Below are positions 27,293 through 37,577 of a stretch of 64,000 nt of DNA, piece by piece (within the stretch, counting starts at the first letter, position 1; every line of letters begins with the position of its first letter). A program made the translations under genes and the position numbers. The stretch comes from Bradyrhizobium oropedii (GTDB taxonomy: Bacteria > Pseudomonadota > Alphaproteobacteria > Rhizobiales > Xanthobacteraceae), in the NCBI RefSeq assembly GCF_020889685.1, contig NZ_JACMYO010000020.1, positions 1 through 64,000 on the forward strand, read 5' to 3'. The notes beneath the pieces were generated by a model, which did no database searches, was not told the origin of the DNA, and was given only the letters and a program-made list of their open reading frames with translations.

Positions 27293-28072
<780 letters not shown>

Positions 28073-28082
28073 GCCATCATCC

Positions 28083-28841
28083 TCATGCGCCGAGATAGGC
28101 TGCGACGACGTCGGGATGGTGCTGTACTTCCGAGGGCGAGCCCATCGCCAGCACCCGGCCGTAGTTCAGCGCGATCACGCGGTCGGAGACCCGATTGACC
28201 AGCGTCATGTCGTGCTCGACCATCAACACGGTGATGCCGAGCTCGCTCTTCATGTCACGGATCCAGAACGACATGTCGTCGGTCTCTTCGACATTGAGGC
28301 CGGACGACGGCTCGTCGAGCAGGATCAGCTTCGGCTCCGAGCACAGCGCCCGCGCCAGCTCGATCACCTTGCGCACGCCGTAGGGCAGGCCCGAGATCAA
28401 CTTGTCGCGGTAGGGCTCGAGATCGAGGAATTCGATCACCTGCTCGACCCGGCGGCGATGCGCCTTCTCGCCGGCGCGGACGCTCGGCAGGAACAACAGC
28501 TCCTGCCAGAGCTGCGTGGTGGAATGACGATGGCGGCCGACCAGGAGATTGCTCAGCACGGTCGCATTCTCGAACAGCTCGATGTTCTGGAAGGTGCGCG
28601 CGATGCCGAGCCGCGCGATATCGTAGGCCGGCTGCTGGGTGATGTCCTGATCCTCGAAGAAGATCTTGCCCGAGGTCGGCGGATAGATGCGCGAGATCAG
28701 GTTGAAGATCGAGCTCTTGCCGGCGCCATTCGGCCCTATGATCGAGAGGATCTCGCCCTTCTCGACCGCGAAGCTGACAGCATCGACCGCTTTGAGGCCG
28801 CCGAAATGCAGGGACAGGTTCTCGGCGCGGAAATAGCTCAT
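28083..28841 (-). CDS. livG: Branched-chain amino-acid type ABC ATPase LivG
   Basis: The partner ATPase, 252 residues, with Walker [10 protein letters not shown], Walker [13 protein letters not shown] and the LivG-type block [11 protein letters not shown]. The signature region reads [15 protein letters not shown], in which the usual LSGGQ is replaced by LPYG, a normal feature of many LivG proteins. The ATG overlaps the livM stop by four bases. Confidence 0.94.
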   Translation of the reverse strand: MSYFRAENLSLHFGGLKAVDAVSFAVEKGEILSIIGPNGAGKSSIFNLISRIYPPTSGKIFFEDQDITQQPAYDIARLGIARTFQNIELFENATVLSNLLVGRHRHSTTQLWQELLFLPSVRAGEKAHRRRVEQVIEFLDLEPYRDKLISGLPYGVRKVIELARALCSEPKLILLDEPSSGLNVEETDDMSFWIRDMKSELGITVLMVEHDMTLVNRVSDRVIALNYGRVLAMGSPSEVQHHPDVVAAYLGA

Positions 28842-29989
28842 CGGTTCCGCTCCGATTTCACGTAGATCTTCTGCCGCTTGAAGGTCGCGCGCTTGTAGAG
28901 CGGGAACAACTGGAAGAAGAGCTTGATCTTGAGCCAGCGGCCATAAAGTCCCAAGGGCTCGAAGAGTACGAACACCACGATGATGACGCCGTAGATCGCG
29001 CCCTTCAGCCCGTTGGCGGAGGCAAAGGCTGCGACCGCATCCTGGATGTGGCCCGCGCGCTCGGCGCCGGCGCCCAGCGTGGCCGCAGCGCCCGCGATCA
29101 CGCCGGGCATGTCGTCCTTCAGATAGGTCAGGAACGGATCGATCATGACCAGGAAGATCGCGCCCAGCACCGCACCGTGCAGGCTGAACGTGCCGCCGAT
29201 CAGGATCACGATGATGAACTCGATCGAGAGCTGCAGCGTGAACATCTCGGGCGAGATGAAGGACAGCTTGTGGGCGAACAGCACGCCGGCAAAGCCGGTG
29301 ATACCAGCCGAGATCGCGAACGACTTCACCTTGTAGAGCGCGACATTGATGCCCATGCTGCGCGCCGCGGTCTCGCTGTCGCGGATCGCGACAAAGGCGC
29401 GCCCGGTCGGCGAGCGCAGCAGATTGAGCGTGCCGACGATGGTCAGCACCAGCACCGCAAGGCAGAGATAATAGAAGGTCGGGCCGTCGCGCGACACCGT
29501 GGTGCCGAAGAGCTGCATGGTCTTGACCCGCATGCCCTCATTGCCGTTGGTTACGCTTTCCCAGCGCGCCATGATTTCTTCGACAATGAAGGCAAACGAG
29601 ATCGTGGCAATCACGAGATAGATGCCCTGCAGCCGCAGCGCCGGAAATCCGACCAGTGCGCCGACGACGCCGGTCAACAGCCCGGCAGCGAGGAAGTACA
29701 CTGGAAACGGCACGTTGAATTGCTGCAGATAGGCCGCGGTGTAGGCGCCGATCGCCAGAAACGCGGCATGGCCGAGCGAGGCCTGTCCGGTGAAGCCGGT
29801 CAGGATCAAGAGCCCGACGCCGACCGTCGCGTAGATGCAGACGAAGACCAGCTGGCTCATCAGATAGCTCGAGAGCACATAGGGCGCGATCAGCAGCACC
29901 GCCAGCAGCAGGCCGTAAGAATAGACGTAGCCGGAATGCGGAAACAGCCTGATGTCGTCTTCATAGTCGGTCTTGAAGAGAAACCGCAT
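28838..29989 (-). CDS. livM: Branched-chain amino-acid type ABC permease LivM
   Basis: Inner-membrane permease, 383 residues, with about nine hydrophobic segments and the LivM motifs GFTGQASLGHAAFLAIGAYT and GRAFVAIRDSETAARSMGI. It has an extended, basic C-terminus ([18 protein letters not shown]). It lies nine bases after livH. Confidence 0.94.
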   Translation of the reverse strand: MRFLFKTDYEDDIRLFPHSGYVYSYGLLLAVLLIAPYVLSSYLMSQLVFVCIYATVGVGLLILTGFTGQASLGHAAFLAIGAYTAAYLQQFNVPFPVYFLAAGLLTGVVGALVGFPALRLQGIYLVIATISFAFIVEEIMARWESVTNGNEGMRVKTMQLFGTTVSRDGPTFYYLCLAVLVLTIVGTLNLLRSPTGRAFVAIRDSETAARSMGINVALYKVKSFAISAGITGFAGVLFAHKLSFISPEMFTLQLSIEFIIVILIGGTFSLHGAVLGAIFLVMIDPFLTYLKDDMPGVIAGAAATLGAGAERAGHIQDAVAAFASANGLKGAIYGVIIVVFVLFEPLGLYGRWLKIKLFFQLFPLYKRATFKRQKIYVKSERNR

Positions 29990-29998
29990 GCTTCCTCC

Positions 29999-30874
29999 TC
30001 AAACCTTCTTGCGGACATGAAGGCCGAACAGGCCCTCAGGCTTGAGCAGCAGCACTGCGAGCAGCACGATGTAGGGTGCGACGTCCTTCCATCCCTGCGG
30101 CAGATAGAAGCCGGCCATGCTCTCGATCACGCCGATCAGGACGCCGCCGACCACCGCACCCGGGATCGAGCCGAAGCCGCCGAGCACCGCGGCCGGAAAC
30201 GCCTTCAGTCCCAGCACCAAGCCGACGTTGGAATGGATGAAGGTGATCGGCGCCAGCAGCACGCCGGCGCAGGTCGCCACCGCCGCCGAGATCGCCCAGA
30301 CGATCGAGACCACGCGCTTGACCGGGATGCCCATGTAATAGGCAGCCAGCATGTTCTCGGAGCTGGCGCGCATCGCGGTGCCGAGCGTGGTGCGGTTGAA
30401 GAACAGATAGAGCAGCGCGCACAGGATGATGGTCGCCGCGATCACCGACAGCTTGTCGTAGGCGAGCACGAGGCTGCCAATTCGCAGCACGCCCTGGCTG
30501 AACGGCGTTTCGATCTTGAAGTCGTCGGTGCCCCAGATCATGCCGGCGACGGAACGCAGGAAATAGCCGAGCCCGATCGTCGCCATGATGATGGAGAACT
30601 GCGGATAGCCGAGGATCGGCCGCACCACGAGCCGCTCGGCCAGCATGCCGAACAGCGCCATGCAGATCACCGCGCCGGCGAAGCCGACCCAGTAATTCAG
30701 CCCGAGCATGCCGATGAAGGTGAAGGCGAAAAAGCCGCCCAGCATCATCAAATCGCCTTGCGCGAAATTGACGACCTCGGTTGCCTTGTAGACCAGCACG
30801 AAGCCGAGCGCGATCAGGCCGTAAACGCAGCCGAGCGCAATGCCGCTGACGAGCTGCTGAACAAAGTCCAGCAT
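29999..30874 (-). CDS. livH: Branched-chain amino-acid type ABC permease LivH
   Basis: The first permease, 291 residues, with LivH motifs (LVSGIALGCVYGLIALGFVL, VNFAQGDLMMLGGF, RASSENMLAAYYMGI). It is the first gene of the leftward operon. The 293-base region to the divergent ABC exporter (30875-31167) has no recognisable operator, only generally AT-richer DNA around 31010-31120 where promoters probably lie. Confidence 0.94.
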   Translation of the reverse strand: MLDFVQQLVSGIALGCVYGLIALGFVLVYKATEVVNFAQGDLMMLGGFFAFTFIGMLGLNYWVGFAGAVICMALFGMLAERLVVRPILGYPQFSIIMATIGLGYFLRSVAGMIWGTDDFKIETPFSQGVLRIGSLVLAYDKLSVIAATIILCALLYLFFNRTTLGTAMRASSENMLAAYYMGIPVKRVVSIVWAISAAVATCAGVLLAPITFIHSNVGLVLGLKAFPAAVLGGFGSIPGAVVGGVLIGVIESMAGFYLPQGWKDVAPYIVLLAVLLLKPEGLFGLHVRKKV

Positions 30875-31167
30875 CGTTCCCTCCCCGATGCCCGGCGATT
30901 CTTATCCGATCGCTCGTTGCATCCCGCCTTCGCGCCCTTGTGTCGGGAGCGCTGAAAGCCGCCTATGTCCGCCCCGATTGAGCCAAAACGCCCGATCCCT
31001 GTCAACAAACCGCTGATCGGGCTATATCATCACATTTGCGGAGATATACCGCAGCACGGACTAATACGGATATCGCATTCGATTTGCCCCGTGAGATTCA
31101 CTGCACCGAAACGGTTTTTGTCCAAGTTTGCGCAACCGACGAGCGAAATCCCGGATCGCCACGCACC

Positions 31168-31920
31168 ATGACATCGCAACTGTCCGCACTCGCCGTGCGA
31201 GGGTTAACCAAGCGTTTTGACCGCCCGGCGGTCGACGCGCTCGATCTCACCATCCGGGTCGGCGAGTTCTATGCGCTGCTCGGACCGAACGGCGCAGGCA
31301 AGACCACGACGCTGCGCATGGTGGCAGGACTGCTGCGGCCCGATGCCGGCTCGGTGTCGATCCTCGGCATCGACGCGCTGGCCGATCCGGTCGCCGCCAA
31401 GCAGATCATGGCCTGGGTGTCCGACGAGCCGATGATCTACGACAAGCTGACGCCGCTGGAATATCTCGAATTCGTCGCCGGCCTGTGGGGCATCGATCCC
31501 CGCACGTCGGAGCGGTCGGCGCGCGACCTCCTGGTGTCACTCGGGCTCGAGCCGCATCTCAACGAGCGCTGCGAAGGTTTCTCCAAGGGCATGCGCCAGA
31601 AGGTGGCGCTCGCCGGTGCGCTGGTGCACGATCCGCGCCTGATCATTCTCGATGAACCGCTGACCGGCCTCGACGCGCTGTCGGCGCGTCACGTTAAGGG
31701 GCTGTTGCAGGAGCGCGTCCGCACCGGCTGCACCGTGATCATGACCACCCACATTCTCGAAGTCGCCGAGCGCATGGCCGACCGCATCGGCGTGATCGCG
31801 GCAGGCAGGCTGATCGCCGAGGGCACGCTGGCCGAACTGCGCGAGCAGAACGGCCGCAACGACACCACGCTCGAGGACATGTTCATCGCGCTGGTCGATA
31901 CCGAAGCGGCGGCCGCGTGA
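31168..31920 (+). CDS. ABC-2 type exporter ATP-binding protein
   Basis: A 250-residue ATPase with Walker A GPNGAGKTT near residue 42, signature FSKGMRQK, Walker B LIILDEPLTGLD and the H-loop MTTHILEVAE. The ATG at 31168 gives the conventional N-terminus; longer readings add non-homologous sequence. Its stop overlaps the GTG start of the permease gene (GTGA), so the two form a coupled exporter. The substrate is not apparent. Confidence 0.9.
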   Translation: MTSQLSALAVRGLTKRFDRPAVDALDLTIRVGEFYALLGPNGAGKTTTLRMVAGLLRPDAGSVSILGIDALADPVAAKQIMAWVSDEPMIYDKLTPLEYLEFVAGLWGIDPRTSERSARDLLVSLGLEPHLNERCEGFSKGMRQKVALAGALVHDPRLIILDEPLTGLDALSARHVKGLLQERVRTGCTVIMTTHILEVAERMADRIGVIAAGRLIAEGTLAELREQNGRNDTTLEDMFIALVDTEAAAA

Positions 31921-33437
31921 GCTCGGTCGCCCATCTCTCCTGGTTCGCCCGCCACGAATTCCGTCTGGCATGGCGCGAATGGCTGGCGATGATGACCGGC
32001 GGCCGGCGCCGGCGCAATCGCGCGGTGATCGGCCTCCTGATCTTCGCGGCGATCCTGCATCTGCCGGCCTATGCCGTGGTCAGCCGCTATGCCGATCTGC
32101 GGTTTCCGCTCGATCCGTCCTCGCTGATCGTGCTGACCGCGACGATCCTCCTGGCCTGGGCGCTGATGCTCTCGCAGGCGATCGAGTCGGTGACGCGCGT
32201 GTTCTATGCCCGCGCCGATCTCGATTTGATCATGTCCTCGCCGGCGAAGCTCACCAACATCTTCTCGATCCGGATCGCCGCCATCGCGCTGACGGTGAGC
32301 AGCATGGCGCTGCTGCTGTCGACGCCCTTCATCGACGTGCTGGTGTATCTCGGCGGCCCGCGTTGGCTCGCCGGCTTCGGCGTCGTGCTTGCGATCGGGC
32401 TGTCGGCGGCCGCCACGGCGATCGCCGTCACCGCCTTCCTGTTTCGCCTGATCGGGCCGAGCCGGACCCGGCTTGTGGCGCAGATCGTCTCCGCCGTCAT
32501 CGGCGCAGGCTTCGTCATCGCGCTGCAGATCGTCGCCGTGCTGTCCTATGGCACCCTGTCGCGGTTTGCCTTTCTGACCTCGGATACCGCGGCACGAATT
32601 GCTCCCGCCCTCGACAGCCTGCTCTGGTGGCCGGCGCGCGCCTCACTCGGCGATCTCGAGATCATGATGCTGCTGCTCGCAGCAAGCCTCGTGTTGCTCG
32701 GCGTCGTGATGGCGGTGTTCGCACCGCGGTTTGCCGACACGGTCGCAAGCGTCGCCGCCAATCCGGCCGCGGTCACGCAGGGGCGCGCCCGCGCGTTCCG
32801 CCCCGGCTCGCGGCAGCAGGCGTTGCGACGCAAGGAGATCTTGCTGCTGCGCCGCGATCCGTGGCTGCTGTCGCAGAGCCTGATGCAGATGCTCTATCTG
32901 TTGCCGCCGGCGCTGATGCTGTGGCGCAGCTTCTCCGGCACGTCGACCGCGATCGTGCTGATTACGCCTGTCATCGTGATGGCCGCGGGCCAGCTCGCCG
33001 GCGGGCTTGCCTGGCTAACCATCTCCGGCGAAGACGCTCCCGATCTGGTGGCGACCGCGCCGCTGCCGCCGTCGCGCGTGACCCGCGCCAAGATCGAGGT
33101 CGTGCTGATCGCAATCGCCGTGGTCTTCGCGCCGCTGGTGGCCGCATTGGTATTCGCCTCGCCGCAGCAGGCTGCGGTGACGGCAATCGCGATCATTATC
33201 GCGACCGCATCCGCCGCCGCCGTCCAGCTCTGGTTCCGCGCGCAGGCCAAGCGCAGCCAGTTCCGCCGGCGCCAGACCTCCTCCCGGATCGCCACCTTCG
33301 CGGAGGCCTTCTCCTCGATCGGCTGGGCCGCAACCGCGGCATTGGCGCTGACGATTCCGGGAGCTGCGCTGGTCAGCGGCATTCTGACGCTGATGACGCT
33401 CGCCATCGCCTGGAAGATCAGCCCGCGGCAAGCGTGA
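31917..33437 (+). CDS. ABC exporter membrane protein
   Basis: A 506-residue permease with about ten to twelve hydrophobic segments, starting at GTG 31917 and coupled to the ATPase. The large central cytoplasmic region (about residues 275-320, Arg-rich, RRKEILLLRRDPWLLSQ) resembles the duplicated ABC-2 exporters with a KEXXXXXRD-type motif before the second half. The cargo is unknown. It converges on the hydrolase gene eight bases away. Confidence 0.82.
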   Translation: MSSVAHLSWFARHEFRLAWREWLAMMTGGRRRRNRAVIGLLIFAAILHLPAYAVVSRYADLRFPLDPSSLIVLTATILLAWALMLSQAIESVTRVFYARADLDLIMSSPAKLTNIFSIRIAAIALTVSSMALLLSTPFIDVLVYLGGPRWLAGFGVVLAIGLSAAATAIAVTAFLFRLIGPSRTRLVAQIVSAVIGAGFVIALQIVAVLSYGTLSRFAFLTSDTAARIAPALDSLLWWPARASLGDLEIMMLLLAASLVLLGVVMAVFAPRFADTVASVAANPAAVTQGRARAFRPGSRQQALRRKEILLLRRDPWLLSQSLMQMLYLLPPALMLWRSFSGTSTAIVLITPVIVMAAGQLAGGLAWLTISGEDAPDLVATAPLPPSRVTRAKIEVVLIAIAVVFAPLVAALVFASPQQAAVTAIAIIIATASAAAVQLWFRAQAKRSQFRRRQTSSRIATFAEAFSSIGWAATAALALTIPGAALVSGILTLMTLAIAWKISPRQA

Positions 33438-33445
33438 GACCGCGC

Positions 33446-34384
33446 TTAAGCCTTCATCACCTCGATCACCGCCACGGCAAATGCCTCCGGCGCTTCCTGC
33501 GGCACATTGTGGCCGACGCCCGGAATTGCGCGATGGGCCAGGCGGCGCGTGTACTTTGCCGCGGTGCGACTGCCGTCGGACACGAACGTCACGCCGTCGT
33601 CGGCGCCGTCGAGCGAGATGGCCGGGACCTTGATCACAGGCAATGTGTCGAGCCGCCGCTGCAGATCCGCATATTGCGGGTCTCCTTCGACAACGCCGTA
33701 ACGATGCCGATAACTGTGGATCACGACGTCGACATAATCAGGATTGTCGAATGCGACCGCAGTCCGCTCGAAGCAGGCCTCGTCGAACGCCCAGGTGGGT
33801 GACCATTGCGACCACAGAATTTTCGCGATGCCGCGCCGGTTGGCGGCAAGCCCTGCGCGCCCCCGCTCGAGCTGGAAGTAGTACTGATACCACAGCGGCA
33901 CCTCGCGATCCGGCGGCGCCGGCACCATCGCATGCGCGATGTCCTGGATCATGTAGCCATTGGTGCAGACCAGCCCGATGCAGCGTTCCGGCCACAACGC
34001 CGCACCGATCGACGCGGCACGGCCGCCCCAGTCATAGCCGGCGAACACTGCGCGCTTGATGCCGAGCGCATCCATCAGCGCCATCATGTCGGCCCCGACC
34101 GCGGCCTGCTCGCCCGAGCGCGGCGTCGCCTTGTCGCGGAATACCGTCGGCCCGTAACCGCGCAGATAGGGCACGATGACCCGGCAGCCCTCCGCCGCCA
34201 GTATCGGCGCAACGTCGACAAAGGAGTGGATGTCGTAGGGGAAGCCGTGCATCAGCAGCACGACCGGACCGTCCGCCGGGCCGGCCTCGTAATAGGCGAT
34301 GTTGAGCACACCTGCGTCGACATGGCGCAATGGCTCAAGCCGTTTGGTCGGTGATGCACGTGGCGAAGAGGCGGTGTCGGTCAC
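33446..34384 (-). CDS. Alpha/beta hydrolase, epoxide hydrolase/dehalogenase-like
   Basis: Alpha/beta-hydrolase fold of about 312 residues. The oxyanion block HGFPYDIHSF, the nucleophile elbow AGYDWGGRAA with Asp as nucleophile, and the C-terminal GVGHNVPQEAPE histidine resemble soluble epoxide hydrolases and haloalkane dehalogenases rather than lipases. I chose GTG 34384 with AGGGAG six bases upstream. The substrate is unknown. Confidence 0.85.
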   Translation of the reverse strand: MTDTASSPRASPTKRLEPLRHVDAGVLNIAYYEAGPADGPVVLLMHGFPYDIHSFVDVAPILAAEGCRVIVPYLRGYGPTVFRDKATPRSGEQAAVGADMMALMDALGIKRAVFAGYDWGGRAASIGAALWPERCIGLVCTNGYMIQDIAHAMVPAPPDREVPLWYQYYFQLERGRAGLAANRRGIAKILWSQWSPTWAFDEACFERTAVAFDNPDYVDVVIHSYRHRYGVVEGDPQYADLQRRLDTLPVIKVPAISLDGADDGVTFVSDGSRTAAKYTRRLAHRAIPGVGHNVPQEAPEAFAVAVIEVMKA

Positions 34385-34548
34385 GCAGAACTCCCTGATC
34401 TCCAAGATCTGCACGGCATGGTAGCGCGTCCCGGCACAATAATCGCCTGGATCATGTTGCAATCAGCGCCATGGAGCGATGCGCTGGTCTCATCATGACG
34501 GCAAGGCAATTGCGCGGTAGGCTTGCGCCGCCAAAGACGGAACAGGTC

Positions 34549-35364
34549 ATGCTGAGATTGCTCGCCGCGCTCGTCTTGCTGGGAACCTTGACCAGCCATG
34601 CCGTCGCGCAAGATGCCCAGCGCAGCGAGTGCTTGGCGATGGCCAACGCGCCGCCACGTGCCATTCCGGTGAACTTCCGGCGCGTCGCTGCCAAGGCCGA
34701 CGAGGTCGCGATCACCTATGCCGGCCATTCGACCTATTATATCGACACGCCCGGCGGCGTCCGGATCGCGACCGACTACAACGGCGTCTATCGGACCGGG
34801 CGATTGCCCGACGTCGCGACAATGAACCGGGCTCACGCGACGCATTACACGCTGTTTCCCGACCCGAGGATCCCCCATGTGCTGCACGGCTGGGGTGAGA
34901 ACGGCCAGGCCGCGCATTACGCTGACCGCATCGGCGACGTCTATATCCGCAACGTCACCACCGACATCCGCCGCTATTGGGGCGAAGACTCCGGCGGCGA
35001 GATGATCAAGGACGGCAACTCGATCTTCATCTTCGAGGTCGCCGGCCTCTGCATCGGCCATCTCGGCCACCTCCACGTCAAGCTGGACGACAGCCATTTC
35101 GCAGCGATCGGCCGGCTCGACATCGTGATGGTGCCGATCGACGGCACCTATACGATGTCGCTCGACGGCATCTCCGAGATCACCAAGCGGCTGCGTGCAT
35201 CGGTGGTGCTGCCGATGCACCGCTTCGCCACCCCGCTCGATGAGTTCATGCGCCTGATCGGCCAGCAATTCGACATCGACCGCCGCGGCGGCGAGCGTAC
35301 CTTACGGATTTCGCGCGACACCCTGCCTGCGACGCCGACGGTGATCATTCTCGACGGCGTGTAA
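34549..35364 (+). CDS. Exported metallo-beta-lactamase-fold hydrolase (UlaG-like)
   Basis: About 271 residues with a Sec signal peptide (MLRLLAALVLLGTLTSHAVA, cleavage after AVAQ). The metal site of UlaG-type MBL-fold enzymes is suggested by YAGHSTYYID, TDYNGVY and GHLGHLHVKL and the late LPMHRF. It differs from classical MBLs, which have HXHXDH. The start at 34549 has AACAGG upstream. The reaction is unknown; export is predicted. Confidence 0.8.
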   Translation: MLRLLAALVLLGTLTSHAVAQDAQRSECLAMANAPPRAIPVNFRRVAAKADEVAITYAGHSTYYIDTPGGVRIATDYNGVYRTGRLPDVATMNRAHATHYTLFPDPRIPHVLHGWGENGQAAHYADRIGDVYIRNVTTDIRRYWGEDSGGEMIKDGNSIFIFEVAGLCIGHLGHLHVKLDDSHFAAIGRLDIVMVPIDGTYTMSLDGISEITKRLRASVVLPMHRFATPLDEFMRLIGQQFDIDRRGGERTLRISRDTLPATPTVIILDGV

Positions 35365-35408
35365 TGACTCTGTTCAAGAAGAAGCAAAACCAACGGGAGT
35401 GAAAATCG

Positions 35409-36458
35409 ATGGCCAGCACGTTACCCGCCTCCGCCAGCGGACTCTATGCCGATCCGCGCGAAGACTGGCTCGCCCAATACACCGAGGAGATCATCGATCC
35501 TGACCGGCCGATCGTCGATCCGCATCACCACCTCTGGGATCGCGGGGGCTTGCGCTACCTGATCGAGGACATGCGCGACGACATTGCCTCAGGTCACAAC
35601 ATCGTGGCGACGGTCTATGTCGATTGCCGGTCGATGTACCGCGCCGATGGCCCGGAGGCGTTCCGCCCCGTCGGCGAGGTCGAGTTCGCCAACGGCGTCG
35701 CGGCGATGGCGGCGAGCGGAGGCTACGGCAAGGCGGCGATCTGCGCCGGCATCGTCAGCCACGTTAACCTTCTGATCGGCGACCAGGCCAAGGCGGTCCT
35801 GGAGGCCGAGATTGCCGCCGGCAACGGCCGGTTCCGCGGCATCCGCCACTCCTCGGCCTGGGACGAGGACCCCAATGTCGCCCACATGTATGCAAACCGG
35901 CCGAAGGGAATCCTGCTCGATGCCACCTTCCGCAAGGGGTTTGCCTGCCTGGCGCCGCTCGGCCTGAGCTTCGATGCCTGGTTGTTCCACCCGCAGATCG
36001 GCGAGCTTACCGACCTCGCCCGCGCCTTCCCCGACACACGGATCGTGCTCGACCATTGCGGCGGCCCGGTCGGCACCGGCCGCTTCGCCGGCAAGCGCGC
36101 GGAGACCTTTCCGCTCTGGAAGGCGTCGATCCAGGAGATCGCCAGATGCCCGAACGTCGTGGTCAAGCTCGGCGGGCTGGCGATGTGCCTGCTCGGCTAT
36201 GACTTCCACCTGCGCCCCCGGCCGCCCTCGTCGGAGGAACTCGCCGCCGCCTGGCGGCCCTATGTGGAGACCTGCATCGAGGCTTTCGGCCCGAACCGTT
36301 GCATGTTCGAGAGCAACTTCCCACCTGATAAGGGACAGTGCAGCTATCAGGTGATCTTCAACACCTTTAAACGGCTTGCATCACAATATAGCGAAGCCGA
36401 GAAGACGGCGTTGTTCTTGAAGACGGCAAAGGATGTCTATCGGCTCGATATCGGGTAA
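35409..36458 (+). CDS. Amidohydrolase-2 family metal-dependent hydrolase
   Basis: A 349-residue TIM-barrel hydrolase or decarboxylase of the amidohydrolase-2 family. Metal ligands include the DPHHHLWD motif near residues 36-43, and later VLDHCGGP and the SNFPPDKG terminal Asp. GGGAG is nine bases before the ATG. Family members act on lactones (PDC hydrolase LigI) or on related dicarboxylic intermediates; the substrate here cannot be read. The next gene, a GNAT protein, starts 12 bases later, so they are probably co-transcribed. Confidence 0.87.
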   Translation: MASTLPASASGLYADPREDWLAQYTEEIIDPDRPIVDPHHHLWDRGGLRYLIEDMRDDIASGHNIVATVYVDCRSMYRADGPEAFRPVGEVEFANGVAAMAASGGYGKAAICAGIVSHVNLLIGDQAKAVLEAEIAAGNGRFRGIRHSSAWDEDPNVAHMYANRPKGILLDATFRKGFACLAPLGLSFDAWLFHPQIGELTDLARAFPDTRIVLDHCGGPVGTGRFAGKRAETFPLWKASIQEIARCPNVVVKLGGLAMCLLGYDFHLRPRPPSSEELAAAWRPYVETCIEAFGPNRCMFESNFPPDKGQCSYQVIFNTFKRLASQYSEAEKTALFLKTAKDVYRLDIG

Positions 36459-36469
36459 ACTTCCGACTC

Positions 36470-37402
36470 ATGGATGACAGCATCACCATCCGGCCGCTTC
36501 GAGAGGCTGATGCGGAAGCGGTGGTCGCACTTTACGCAAAGGCAGCTGCGGTGGAACCGCGGCTAGGACCTGTCACGCTGCCGCAATGGGACCAGTTCCT
36601 GAAGCTGCCGCAGAACCGTGGCGGGCGCGACTTTCGTATTGCCGAGCTGAATGGCCGGCTTGTCGGGCTCGCCGAGTCCTCGCTGCGCGACCAGGGCGCG
36701 CACCATTCCAGGTTCCTCAAGATCGTCGTGGCGCCCGAGATGCGGCGCCGCCGGATCGGCCTGGCGCTGGTCGACGACGTCCTTGCGATCGACACCGACG
36801 CCGATCTTACCGTGCAGACGCTGGTGAGCAGCGACTGGCCGGCGGGAATGGCCTTCGTCGCTGCTTTCGGCTTTGTTCATGTCGAGTCCGAGATCGGGAT
36901 GAAGTGCGTCGAGCCGTTGCAGCCGGCGCGAACGCTCGCGGCCGCCCGCGCCACCATCGAGCAGGTCTCAGACGTCACCGCCTGCGCGGGCGAGGTCGCG
37001 CGCATCCACAACGCCGCCTATGCCTCGGACGCCGCGTTCCGGCTGTATTCGCCGGAGGAGATGGCGCAGGTCCTGACCGAGAGCGAGGTCTGGATCGCCT
37101 CGGAGGACGGACAGATGTCGGGCTTCTGCCTGACCGAACCGGAGCGGAACTCGATGTGGATCGAGTCGGTCGCCGTCGACCCGGCGCGGCAGGGACGCGG
37201 GCTCGGCCAGCTCTTGGTCTATCGGGTGCTGAGCGCACACGACGTGTCGATCGAACATCCCTGCTGGCTCAATGTCTCGAGCCGCAACGCCGCCGCGCTG
37301 AAGATCTATCGCCGCCTCGGCTTCCGGCCACAGCACGAGACCTGTCGCTTCTTGGCGATGCGAGGCGAACTGATCGCCGCGCGCGAGCGGCGGTTTCAAT
37401 AA
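36470..37402 (+). CDS. Tandem GNAT-family N-acetyltransferase
   Basis: A 310-residue protein made of two GNAT domains (residues about 1-150 and 165-305). The second has the clear acetyl-CoA motif VAVDPARQGRGLGQLLV, and the first APEMRRRRIGLALVDDV. The second domain probably is the active one. The acceptor is unknown. It follows the amidohydrolase at 12 bases. Confidence 0.87.
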   Translation: MDDSITIRPLREADAEAVVALYAKAAAVEPRLGPVTLPQWDQFLKLPQNRGGRDFRIAELNGRLVGLAESSLRDQGAHHSRFLKIVVAPEMRRRRIGLALVDDVLAIDTDADLTVQTLVSSDWPAGMAFVAAFGFVHVESEIGMKCVEPLQPARTLAAARATIEQVSDVTACAGEVARIHNAAYASDAAFRLYSPEEMAQVLTESEVWIASEDGQMSGFCLTEPERNSMWIESVAVDPARQGRGLGQLLVYRVLSAHDVSIEHPCWLNVSSRNAAALKIYRRLGFRPQHETCRFLAMRGELIAARERRFQ

Positions 37403-37416
37403 CGTGCGAACTGCGC

Positions 37417-37562
37417 TCCCTCGCCCCGTTCTTACGGGGAGAGGGTTGGGGTGAGGGGCCGCCTCCGCATATTCGTTGGTAGCTGCATTCGCCAAGGCTC
37501 CCCCTCACCCGGAACGTATCTAGCGACGCGTTCCGACCTCTCCCCGCAAGCGGGGCGAGGTG
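37417..37562. repeat. Long imperfect palindromic repeat between convergent genes
   Basis: Left arm CCCTCGCCCCGTTCTTACGGGGAGAGG and right arm CCTCTCCCCGCAAGCGGGGCGAGG, with inner GGGGTGAGGGG and CCCCCTCACCC. It is the same general design as 10687-10853. It sits between the GNAT gene and the convergent aminopeptidase and may stop transcription from both sides. Confidence 0.75.
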
Positions 37563-37577
37563 AAGCGGACATAGCTC

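Noticed and set aside
29048..30955. 635-codon plus-strand frame opposite livM and livH
   Set aside because: Composition (Arg/Asp/Gln/His-rich) is typical of GC3-driven antisense frames; the minus strand has clear permease motifs.
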